Shown piece after piece: positions 1 through 6,827 of a DNA stretch of 7,924 nucleotides. Both the position numbers and the translations under genes were made by a program. The DNA is taken from contig SKMI01000184.1 of the NCBI GenBank assembly GCA_007121115.1, positions 1 to 7,924 on the forward strand, written 5' to 3'. The notes beneath the pieces are model-generated. The model had not been told where the DNA came from, did no database searches, and saw nothing but the letters and a program-made list of their open reading frames with translations. How positions within the stretch are numbered: the first letter of the stretch is position 1; each line of letters begins with the position of its first letter. This DNA comes from Paracoccaceae bacterium (GTDB taxonomy: Bacteria > Pseudomonadota > Alphaproteobacteria > Rhodobacterales > Rhodobacteraceae).

Positions 1-123
1 GAAGAAGTCGGCCAGCAATTCAGCGTCACCCGCGAACGCATCCGCCAGATCGAAGCCAAGGCCCTGCGGAAGCTGAAGCATCCCAGCCGGTCGCGCAAGC
101 TGCGGAGTTTTCTGGATCAGTGA
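1..123 (+). CDS. rpoD: RNA polymerase sigma factor RpoD (sigma-70), C-terminal end, partial
   Basis: Only the last 40 codons and the TGA stop are present; the gene begins left of the window. The frame starting at base 1 reads EEVGQQFSVTRERIRQIEAK and continues to end in SRKLRSFLDQ. This is the helix-turn-helix of sigma region 4.2, which contacts the -35 promoter element, followed by the short tail typical of housekeeping sigma factors (E. coli RpoD ends in nearly the same LRSFLD motif). The tail looks complete, so the downstream insertion has not truncated it. The stop overlaps the GTG start of the next ORF as GTGA, and no terminator-like hairpin is visible after it, so transcription may continue into the next genes. 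Region 4.2 of primary sigma factors is very conserved. A paralogous group 2 sigma factor cannot be excluded from this fragment, but it would be less likely. Confidence 0.93.
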   Translation, partial: EEVGQQFSVTRERIRQIEAKALRKLKHPSRSRKLRSFLDQ

Positions 124-641
124 GTCGAAACCAAACGGACGACTTTACCGGATACAATGAAGCGCTTCCTCTGAAGTCTGCTTTGGAGAGTCTCCTCGGG
201 GCCGATGAATGGTATCACTTGAAGGACTCTCGTGATCTCAAGACCTGGCGCAGGTCGCTATTGAAAGCGATGAAGGTTAGTGAGGTTGCGATAGCATCTA
301 CGGTCGAAGTCGTAGACGAAGACTGGCGGAAGGCCGCCAGTTCTATAATCGATCACGGAAGGGAAAGCGTTGCCGCGTCGCGCTCGATCCGTGAAGCTTT
401 TTCTGCCTTCGCAGCTTGCTACCTGCAACTCAGCTTTCATCAACTTGGTTTTCTTCCCAACCGTGTTGGGCGCGCAGGCAAGGTTGCCGCGATACCAACG
501 AACTGGCGCCTAAACGTCTACCGTAGTGTCCAATACACGCAAACGGATCAACAGAAGCTAAGATTGCTATACGCCAAAGATCATCGGCCCATCTCACAAA
601 AATTGTCCGATCCGATGTATCGGCGCTTACGGAATTCTTGA
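120..641 (+). CDS. Hypothetical protein of 173 aa, low-G+C orphan next to rpoD
   Basis: I do not recognise this protein. It starts with GTG at 120, overlapping the rpoD stop by four bases (GTGA). The only SD-like bases are CGGAG at 103-107, 12 bases away, so initiation may depend on coupling to rpoD translation. An ATG at codon 51 (270) is the next obvious alternative but has no visible ribosome binding site. The product appears soluble and mixed-charge: a helical N-terminal half rich in Lys/Arg/Asp/Glu, a more hydrophobic patch at about residues 93-112 (around FAACYLQLSFHQLGFLP), and a basic C-terminus ending MYRRLRNS. There is no signal peptide, cysteine metal site or nucleotide-binding motif. 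Bases 121-300 are 90/180 G+C, well below the neighbouring genes (a sampled line of the nucleotidase is 39/60), and codons such as ATA, CTA and AGA are used. That suggests acquired DNA. The reading frame is open over 522 bases, but whether it is expressed is unproven. Confidence 0.6.
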   Translation: MSRNQTDDFTGYNEALPLKSALESLLGADEWYHLKDSRDLKTWRRSLLKAMKVSEVAIASTVEVVDEDWRKAASSIIDHGRESVAASRSIREAFSAFAACYLQLSFHQLGFLPNRVGRAGKVAAIPTNWRLNVYRSVQYTQTDQQKLRLLYAKDHRPISQKLSDPMYRRLRNS

Positions 642-666
642 CCGGATGTACGCGATCACGTACACA
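638..666 (+). promoter_or_regulatory. Putative yefM-yoeB promoter with YefM operator
   Basis: A -35-like TTGACC (638-643), a 17-base spacer and a -10-like TACACA (661-666) are visible. Over the spacer and -10 lies an inverted repeat, TGTACG (647-652) and CGTACA (659-664). The two GTAC cores are exactly 12 bases apart. The known E. coli yefM-yoeB operator also has two palindromes with TGTACA cores about 12 bp centre to centre, so this is probably the site where YefM (and YefM-YoeB) represses its own operon by covering the -10. The transcription start would fall at about 673, the A of the yefM ATG, which would make the message leaderless or nearly so. The -35 overlaps the stop codon of the preceding ORF. 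Promoter calls from sequence alone are uncertain; the operator match is the stronger part. Confidence 0.6.
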
Positions 667-672
667 CAAACC

Positions 673-945
673 ATGCGTACCCTCTCCTCCACCGAACTCC
701 GCGCCAAGCTTTCCTCGGTCATGGACCGGGTCAACGACGATCATGAGCCGGTCATCGTGACCCGTGCGCGCGGCAAGCCGGTGGTGATGGTCAGCCTCGA
801 AGACTGGGCCAGCATGGACGAAACCACCTACCTGCTGGCCTCACCCGCCAACCGCACGGCGCTTATGACCGCTATTGCCGATCTGGACGAAGCACAGAAA
901 ATCGAAGCCGATCTGGAAGACCTGCGCCGCCGGGAGACGGAGTGA
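673..945 (+). CDS. yefM: Antitoxin YefM (Phd/YefM family)
   Basis: This 90-aa protein is the antitoxin that binds and neutralises the YoeB ribonuclease and represses the operon. It begins MRTLSSTELRAKLSSVMDRV and aligns without gaps to E. coli YefM (83 aa) over its N-terminal DNA-binding and dimerisation domain (about residues 1-55). Arg10 and Arg31, which I recall as operator-contacting residues in E. coli YefM, fall at the same numbers. The motifs VVMVSLEDW and the toxin-binding linker TTYLLASPANRTALM (51-65) are typical of the family. The acidic, charged tail (about 66-90) should be disordered until it wraps the toxin. An upstream in-frame ATG at 646 would add nine residues, but it lies inside the putative operator and breaks the gap-free alignment, so 673 is preferred. 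No Shine-Dalgarno sequence precedes 673. The stop overlaps the yoeB start (GTGA, 942-945), the usual coupling for such pairs. Confidence 0.9.
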   Translation: MRTLSSTELRAKLSSVMDRVNDDHEPVIVTRARGKPVVMVSLEDWASMDETTYLLASPANRTALMTAIADLDEAQKIEADLEDLRRRETE

Positions 946-1196
946 AGCTCTCCTTTCACCCGCTGGCCTGGGAGCAATACCTCTACTGGCAGCGCACTGA
1001 CAAGGCAATGCTGCGCAAGATTAATCGCCTGATCGCCGAATGCCTGCGCCATCCGTTCGACGGCACCGGCAAGCCCGAGCCCCTGCGCGGGGACCTGTCC
1101 GGCTTCTGGTCCCGGCGGATCGACCGCGGCTACCGGCTGGTCTATCGCGCAACGAAAACGGCGCTGGAGATTGTCCAGTGCCGTTACCACTACTGA
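942..1196 (+). CDS. yoeB: mRNA interferase toxin YoeB (Txe/YoeB family)
   Basis: This 84-aa toxin is the same length as E. coli YoeB. YoeB binds the ribosomal A site and cleaves mRNA during translation, arresting growth when YefM is degraded. The catalytic residues of the family are all in place with identical numbering: Glu46 (in GKPEPLRG), Arg65 (GYRLVY), and the C-terminal His83-Tyr84 (CRYHY). The family motifs FHPLAWEQYLYW near the start and GFWSRRID at 54-61 are also present, so the toxin looks intact and active. It starts with GTG inside the yefM stop, preceded by GGGAG at 932-936 with 5-base spacing. The overlap and GTG start should keep toxin synthesis tied to and below antitoxin synthesis. 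An oddity is that the last third of the coding sequence (1139-1185) is repeated downstream at 1608-1654 and can form an 11-bp hairpin; see the repeat entries. Confidence 0.93.
   Translation: MKLSFHPLAWEQYLYWQRTDKAMLRKINRLIAECLRHPFDGTGKPEPLRGDLSGFWSRRIDRGYRLVYRATKTALEIVQCRYHY
1139..1185 (+). repeat. 47-base direct repeat, copy 1, inside yoeB 3' end
   Basis: This copy encodes roughly VYRATKTALEIVQCRY of YoeB. Its first 24 bases (1139-1162) match 1608-1631 exactly, and the remaining 23 match at 17 positions, giving 41/47 overall. Bases 1157-1167 pair with 1175-1185 to form an 11-bp stem (one G-U at 1163/1179) around the 7-base loop 1168-1174. On the minus strand the stem is followed by a T-rich run (GTTTTCGTT), as in an intrinsic terminator. 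On the plus strand no U-run follows, so termination of the toxin message here is not expected. The amino-acid sequence fits the YoeB family, which suggests this is the ancestral copy. Confidence 0.85.
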
Positions 1197-1221
1197 GCCG
1201 CCGCAACCTCGCGCACACCCC

Positions 1222-1250
1222 TTCCCGCCCCCGCTCCCACCCGCTAGGAT
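1222..1250 (+). promoter_or_regulatory. Possible promoter of the HlyU-domain gene
   Basis: TTCCCG (1222-1227) and TAGGAT (1245-1250) are separated by 17 bases, with the expected transcription start at about 1257, just before the Shine-Dalgarno sequence at 1263-1270. The spacing is right, but the -35 is weak, so this is a tentative call. The intergenic position makes some promoter here plausible. Confidence 0.3.
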
Positions 1251-1276
1251 ACGCCCATAACCAAAGGAGGCCGCAC

Positions 1277-1561
1277 ATGTCCCTGTTCTCGCGCCTGTTC
1301 GGCGGTGGCGGCAAGGCGGAGGCGCCCGCTTCCAGCGCCCCGCCCGAGGGCTACAAGGAGTTCGAGATCTTCGTCGAACCAAGGTCCGAGGGCGGTCAGT
1401 ATCGCGTTTGTGCCCGGATAGAAAAGGATGTGGACGGCGAACGCCGCAGCCACACCATGGTCCGCGCGGACACGATGGCCAGCCTGGACGATGCCCGCGC
1501 CATGTCGCTGGCCAAGGCGCGGCAGGTGATCGACGAACAGGGCGAGCGGCTGTTTGCCTGA
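1277..1561 (+). CDS. HlyU-domain small protein
   Basis: This is a 94-aa protein beginning MSLFSRLFGGGGKAEAP. The start is chosen because a near-perfect Shine-Dalgarno AAAGGAGG (1263-1270) lies six bases before ATG 1277; the frame is open further upstream, but that part is a shadow of yoeB. After the glycine-rich, probably flexible N-terminus (about residues 9-25), the rest resembles the HlyU family: EFEIFVEPRSEGGQYRVCAR, then a conserved DGERRSHTMVRADT segment and an ASLAKARQVIDEQG-like helix (here AMSLAKARQVIDEQ) close to the C-terminus. HlyU of Vibrio is named as a transcriptional activator of haemolysin, but that family name covers two unrelated folds, and this small alphaproteobacterial type has no known target that I can name. 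It should not be read as a haemolysin regulator. It appears monocistronic and ends before the convergent terminator region. Confidence 0.75.
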   Translation: MSLFSRLFGGGGKAEAPASSAPPEGYKEFEIFVEPRSEGGQYRVCARIEKDVDGERRSHTMVRADTMASLDDARAMSLAKARQVIDEQGERLFA

Positions 1562-1607
1562 TCGCCCCGCCGCGGGCGGCATCAACCCGTCGCTCCTTGC
1601 CCGAACA

Positions 1608-1654
1608 GGTCTATCGCGCAACGAAAACGGCACCGGCGCGTGTCCGGTGCCGTT
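1608..1654 (+). repeat. 47-base direct repeat, copy 2, intergenic relic of the yoeB tail
   Basis: This copy lies 47 bases after the HlyU-domain stop and matches the yoeB 3' end at 41/47 positions, the first 24 exactly. Read in the yoeB frame it gives VYRATKTAPARVRCRS, a degraded toxin tail without the catalytic His-Tyr. No other part of yoeB is recognisable around it. After CCGTT the two copies can be aligned further (CTGA) only by assuming a seven-base deletion here. The six differences fall three in the stem and three in the loop of the shared hairpin. Relative to the yoeB copy, one T-A pair becomes C-G and one G-U becomes A-U, so the stem is stronger here. Confidence 0.8.
1618..1654 (-). 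terminator. Intrinsic terminator of the 5'-nucleotidase gene (convergent region)
   Basis: AACGGCACCGG (1626-1636) and CCGGTGCCGTT (1644-1654) form a perfect 11-bp stem with a 7-base loop. Transcribed from the minus strand, the stem is followed by a T-rich stretch (CCGTTTTCGTTG), the classic intrinsic terminator layout, about 44 bases after the nucleotidase stop. From the plus strand only TTCTG follows, so it would be a weaker terminator for the HlyU-domain gene. A two-way role is possible because the genes converge. Confidence 0.7.
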
Positions 1655-1667
1655 CTGATGACTTCGC

Positions 1668-1689
1668 GCCGCCGGATCCCCCCGGCGGC
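1668..1689 (-). terminator. GC-rich hairpin just after the nucleotidase stop
   Basis: GCCGCCGG (1668-1675) and CCGGCGGC (1682-1689) form a perfect 8-bp stem with a 6-base loop, eight bases past the minus-strand stop codon. It lacks a U-run on either strand. It may stabilise the mRNA 3' end or act with the stronger hairpin at 1626-1654. Confidence 0.4.
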
Positions 1690-1697
1690 ACAGACCG

Positions 1698-3374
1698 TTA
1701 CTGCAGGATCCGCCCGTCGATCACCGGCGCGAAGGGCTCGTTCGCCGACAGATACTCGGCCAGCATCTCGGACAGGTCGATGGCGGTGTCGTAGCCGTTC
1801 ATGCCCTCGGTCGCGAGCATCGCGTAACCGTCACCGCCCCCGGCGAGGAAGTTGTTGGTGACGACGCCATAGGTCGCATCGGGGTCGATGGGGGCCCAGC
1901 CGTCGCCGTCACGCACTTCGACCTCGGACACCCGGCCCTCATTCGGCGCGACCGACGGGTCAAGCCGGAAGCGCAGTCCTGCCACCTGCGGGAAGCGCCC
2001 GGCGCCGTCCTCGATGGCATTGACCCCATGCTCCAGCGCGGCGATCAGCGTGGCGCCGGTAAGCTCCAGCGTATAAGCCGTGTTCTGGAACGGCAGCACG
2101 GTCAGCACGTCACCCAGCGTCACCTCCCCTTCGCCGAGCGAGGCGCGCAGCCCCCCGCCATTGGCCAGCGCAATGGTGATGCCCTGCCCGTCGACCGCTT
2201 CCAGCATGGCGTCGGCGACGGTGTTGCCCATCTCGCATTCCATTGCCCGGCAGCTTTCGCGGCTGCCATCGATCCCGGCGGCCAGTTCCGCGACGGGCGT
2301 GCGCACCATTTCCTCGATCGGGCCGGCCAGTTCGTCGATCCGGGCTTGCAGGTCTTCGGCCTCGGCGAAGGAGGCATCCAGCAGGATCGTGTCGCCGGTG
2401 GCCGAGACCACGGCGCCATCATCGGCGAATTCCAGATCCATCCGCCCCAGATAGCGCGAGAACGCATAGGCCTGCACGATCGGCACCGCCCGGCCCGAGG
2501 GGCTTTCGACCATGGTCGCGTAAGCGGGCGCATCCTCGACCGTGTTGGACAGCAGCGTGTGGCTGTGCCCGCCGATGATGGCGGAAATCCCGTCGACTTC
2601 GGCGGCGATCTGCTGGTCGCGGCCAAAGCCCACATGGCTGAGGAGCAGGATCTTGTGGATCCCGTCGCCGCGCACGCGATCCACCGCCTCCTGCAGATAG
2701 ACGATGTCATCGGTGAAGGTCACATGCGGTCCGGGCGAGGAGATGAAGGCCGTGTCCGGCGTGGTCACCGCCAGCACTGCGATCCGCTCGCCGTCCCGTT
2801 CGATCACGGTGTATTCCTCCAGCACATCGCCCAAGGGCCCTTCGGCCACGTTGGTGTTGCCGGAAATCACCGGGAAGCTCGCCTCCGCGATCATCGCGGC
2901 CAAGCTGTCGGGACCGTTGTTGAACTCGTGGTTGCCCAGCGCCATCGCATCGAAACCGATCATGTTCATCATCTCGATCTCGGCCATGCCATTGTAGGTG
3001 GTGTAGAACAGCGTCCCCTGCGACTGGTCACCCGCATCGAGCGTGACATGCGGCAACCCGTCCTCGTCCATGACGGCACGATGCTCGCGGATCGCGGTGG
3101 CCAGGCGCGCGGCACCGCCGAAGCAGTTGCCATCGGCCGAATCATCGTCCGAACAGGTCGAGTTGTGGCGGCTGATCTCGGCCAGACGGCTGTGCATGTC
3201 GTTGATGTGCAAAACACCCAGGCGGTAGCCGCCGCCCGCGCGCGCAGTGCGCATGGTGAAGGCCCCGGCGCCGGTGACAACGAGGCTGGCGCCCGCCAGC
3301 GTCAGGAAGCTGCGCCGCTTCAGCGCCAGCGGCGTGGCCGCAACTGCGGGCCGAATGGTGTCTTTGTCTTTCAT
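1698..3374 (-). CDS. Tat-exported 5'-nucleotidase / metallophosphatase (UshA family)
   Basis: This 558-aa periplasmic enzyme is predicted to hydrolyse nucleotides or related phosphate esters, releasing phosphate and nucleosides. The N-terminus carries a twin-arginine signal (KRRSFLTLAG, residues 19-28, then a hydrophobic stretch) with a likely cleavage site after ARA (44-46), so it should cross the membrane folded with its metals bound. The calcineurin-like metallophosphatase domain (about 50-300) has all family metal and catalytic motifs: NDMH (58-61), GDQSQG (115-120), GNHE (147-150), SHVG (246-249) and GGHSHT (268-273). The C-terminal nucleotidase domain (about 355-535) has ANGGGLR (404-410) and FLAGGGDGY (509-517), which in UshA binds the nucleotide base. 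Four cysteines outside the signal (74, 84, 375, 380) could form disulfides. ATG 3374 is preceded by AGGGGG (3385-3380). A PHO-box-like site upstream suggests induction by phosphate starvation. The exact substrate (AMP, UDP-sugar, 2',3'-cyclic nucleotide) cannot be read from the sequence. Confidence 0.9.
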   Translation of the reverse strand: MKDKDTIRPAVAATPLALKRRSFLTLAGASLVVTGAGAFTMRTARAGGGYRLGVLHINDMHSRLAEISRHNSTCSDDDSADGNCFGGAARLATAIREHRAVMDEDGLPHVTLDAGDQSQGTLFYTTYNGMAEIEMMNMIGFDAMALGNHEFNNGPDSLAAMIAEASFPVISGNTNVAEGPLGDVLEEYTVIERDGERIAVLAVTTPDTAFISSPGPHVTFTDDIVYLQEAVDRVRGDGIHKILLLSHVGFGRDQQIAAEVDGISAIIGGHSHTLLSNTVEDAPAYATMVESPSGRAVPIVQAYAFSRYLGRMDLEFADDGAVVSATGDTILLDASFAEAEDLQARIDELAGPIEEMVRTPVAELAAGIDGSRESCRAMECEMGNTVADAMLEAVDGQGITIALANGGGLRASLGEGEVTLGDVLTVLPFQNTAYTLELTGATLIAALEHGVNAIEDGAGRFPQVAGLRFRLDPSVAPNEGRVSEVEVRDGDGWAPIDPDATYGVVTNNFLAGGGDGYAMLATEGMNGYDTAIDLSEMLAEYLSANEPFAPVIDGRILQ

Positions 3375-3458
3375 GGTATCCCCCTGTCAGAGCAATAGCG
3401 TCAGCGTCGGATCGCGGTCGATGCGCGGGCCAACTCAGCCCCACTCAAACCCGAGTCC

Positions 3459-3476
3459 GTGACAGCATCATGTCAG
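3459..3476 (-). promoter_or_regulatory. Putative PHO box (PhoB site) upstream of the nucleotidase
   Basis: Read on the minus strand the sequence is CTGACAT-GATG-CTGTCAC, two 7-base direct repeats separated by four bases. The PhoB consensus is CTGTCAT, four A/T-rich bases, then CTGTCA followed by T or C. The match is 6/7 for the first unit and complete for the second, while the spacer is less A/T-rich than usual. It ends 84 bases before the ATG, a usual distance for a PhoB-activated promoter. The same bases can also be read as an inverted repeat (TGACA-N6-TGTCA). Confidence 0.55.
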
Positions 3477-3542
3477 CAGCGACGAGCAGGCGTACCGTCG
3501 CCAGCGGTACCAGCCTAGGCGAGGCCACCGGCAATGCAACGG

Positions 3543-3553
3543 TTTTATGACAG
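3543..3553 (-). promoter_or_regulatory. Second PHO-box half unit
   Basis: On the minus strand this reads CTGTCATAAAA, a perfect single 11-base PHO unit, but the adjacent 11 bases (CCGTTGCATTG) match the consensus poorly. It lies 66 bases upstream of the better box. It could be an accessory PhoB site or chance. Confidence 0.3.
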
Positions 3554-3618
3554 TCCATGCGCCCCGAGCCGCGATCCAGCCGTCTGCGCCTCAACCCGCG
3601 CAGGCGCGCGCCGGAACA

Positions 3619-6495
<2,877 letters not shown>

Positions 6496-6535
6496 CGCCA
6501 CCCCCGGACGCGCCCGACGGAGGGCGCAGGCGCTA

Positions 6536-6564
6536 CAGATAACGCAGCCGCCGCGCGCCTCCAA
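6536..6564 (-). promoter_or_regulatory. Possible uvrA promoter
   Basis: On the minus strand TTGGAG (6564-6559), a 17-base spacer and TATCTG (6541-6536) give the right spacing, placing transcription start about 30-35 bases before the uvrA ATG. The -10 is a weak match, and other pairings in the A/T-rich stretch 6563-6595 are possible, including one overlapping the SOS box. Confidence 0.3.
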
Positions 6565-6575
6565 TCGAAAAAAGC

Positions 6576-6590
6576 GAACAAATCGTAAAC
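6576..6590 (-). promoter_or_regulatory. Putative SOS box (LexA site) of uvrA
   Basis: The plus strand reads GAAC-N7-AAAC; on the minus strand, toward uvrA, it is GTTT-N7-GTTC. The LexA site of alphaproteobacteria is GTTC-N7-GTTC, so seven of eight defined bases match with exact spacing. It lies 80 bases before the uvrA start in the only A/T-rich stretch of the spacer. uvrA is a standard SOS gene, so damage-inducible expression through LexA is likely. It may be a weak operator because of the one mismatch. Confidence 0.65.
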
Positions 6591-6676
6591 ACACATCGGA
6601 CGAGTGCTCGCTTGCCCATCCAAAGGCACCCCACGCCCCTTCAGCGCGCCATCGGATCTTCATCTTGCCGCGAAAT

Positions 6677-6790
6677 ACCCCGGGGTGAATGCGCGCCTTG
6701 CGCGCAGAGGGGCAGCGCCCCTCCAACCGGGGCGCGCTTGCGCGCCCCGGCCCCGCCCAACGCCGCGGTGCGCGCGGGCGTCAGCCCGCG
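6677..6790. repeat. Cluster of tandem GC-rich hairpins
   Basis: There are five inverted repeats in 114 bases. They are: self-complementary ACCCCGGGGT (6677-6686); GCGCGC-CTT-GCGCGC (6691-6705); GAGGGGC-AGC-GCCCCTC (6707-6723); CCGGGGCGCG-CTTG-CGCGCCCCGG (6727-6750), a perfect 10-bp stem; and CGCGGGC-GTCA-GCCCGCG (6773-6790). All arms pair perfectly. They lie downstream of the binding-protein gene on the minus strand, so they may protect or terminate that transcript, although none is followed by a U-run. The minus-strand stretch around CCCCGGGGTATTT with a nearby AAGATGAAGA resembles intergenic repeats I believe are common in Rhodobacteraceae; this is from memory and unverified. Confidence 0.6.
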
Positions 6791-6802
6791 GGCGGCGCGG
6801 GG

Positions 6803-6824
6803 GCGGGAGTGCTCCTTTTCCCGC
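6803..6824 (-). terminator. Weak hairpin after the binding-protein gene
   Basis: GCGGGA (6803-6808) pairs with TCCCGC (6819-6824) around a 10-base loop, three bases past the stop codon on the minus strand. It has only a 6-bp stem and no U-run, so it is at best an auxiliary part of the 3' hairpin cluster. Confidence 0.3.
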
Positions 6825-6827
6825 CGC

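Larger units (their letters stand above)
3375..3618. other. Intergenic region between uvrA and the nucleotidase gene
   Basis: These 244 bases carry the control region of the nucleotidase gene on the minus strand and the 3' flank of uvrA. Besides the two PHO-like sites listed separately, there is a perfect inverted repeat GTACCG-N7-CGGTAC (3492-3510) of unknown role. A 6-bp stem CTGCGC/GCGCAG (3584-3589 with 3598-3603) lies just after the uvrA stop and could be a weak terminator; no U-run follows it. I found no convincing -10 element and no additional gene. Confidence 0.6.
6496..6827. other. 332-base spacer between the binding-protein gene and uvrA
   Basis: The uvrA-proximal half (6496-6600) holds the probable promoter and SOS box. 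The other half (6677-6824) is very G+C rich and dominated by short hairpins listed separately. I see no further gene: open frames through it are in-frame extensions of uvrA or low-complexity arginine/proline/alanine translations of GC-rich DNA. Confidence 0.7.

Noticed and set aside
646..672. Upstream ATG extending YefM by nine residues
   Set aside because: It falls inside the putative operator and -10 region and breaks the gap-free match to E. coli YefM; 673 is the better start.
1157..1185. Plus-strand terminator inside yoeB
   Set aside because: No U-run follows the hairpin on the plus strand, and termination there would remove the catalytic C-terminus. It is reported only as a structured repeat.
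1040..1276. N-terminal extension of the HlyU-domain frame
   Set aside because: This part overlaps yoeB out of frame, and a strong Shine-Dalgarno sequence sits directly before ATG 1277.
828..1382. 184-codon minus-strand frame over yefM-yoeB and the HlyU gene
   Set aside because: It is antisense to three supported genes, with low-complexity Arg/Gly/Ser composition.
2028..3398. 456-codon open frame on the plus strand
   Set aside because: It lies antisense to the nucleotidase, whose motifs are unmistakable. Its translation is His/Gly/Arg-rich low-complexity text typical of a shadow frame in GC-rich DNA.
6496..6726. 77-residue N-terminal extension of UvrA
   Set aside because: It would include the SOS box and the hairpin region, and UvrA homologues start at the MADAKFIEVRGA-like sequence.
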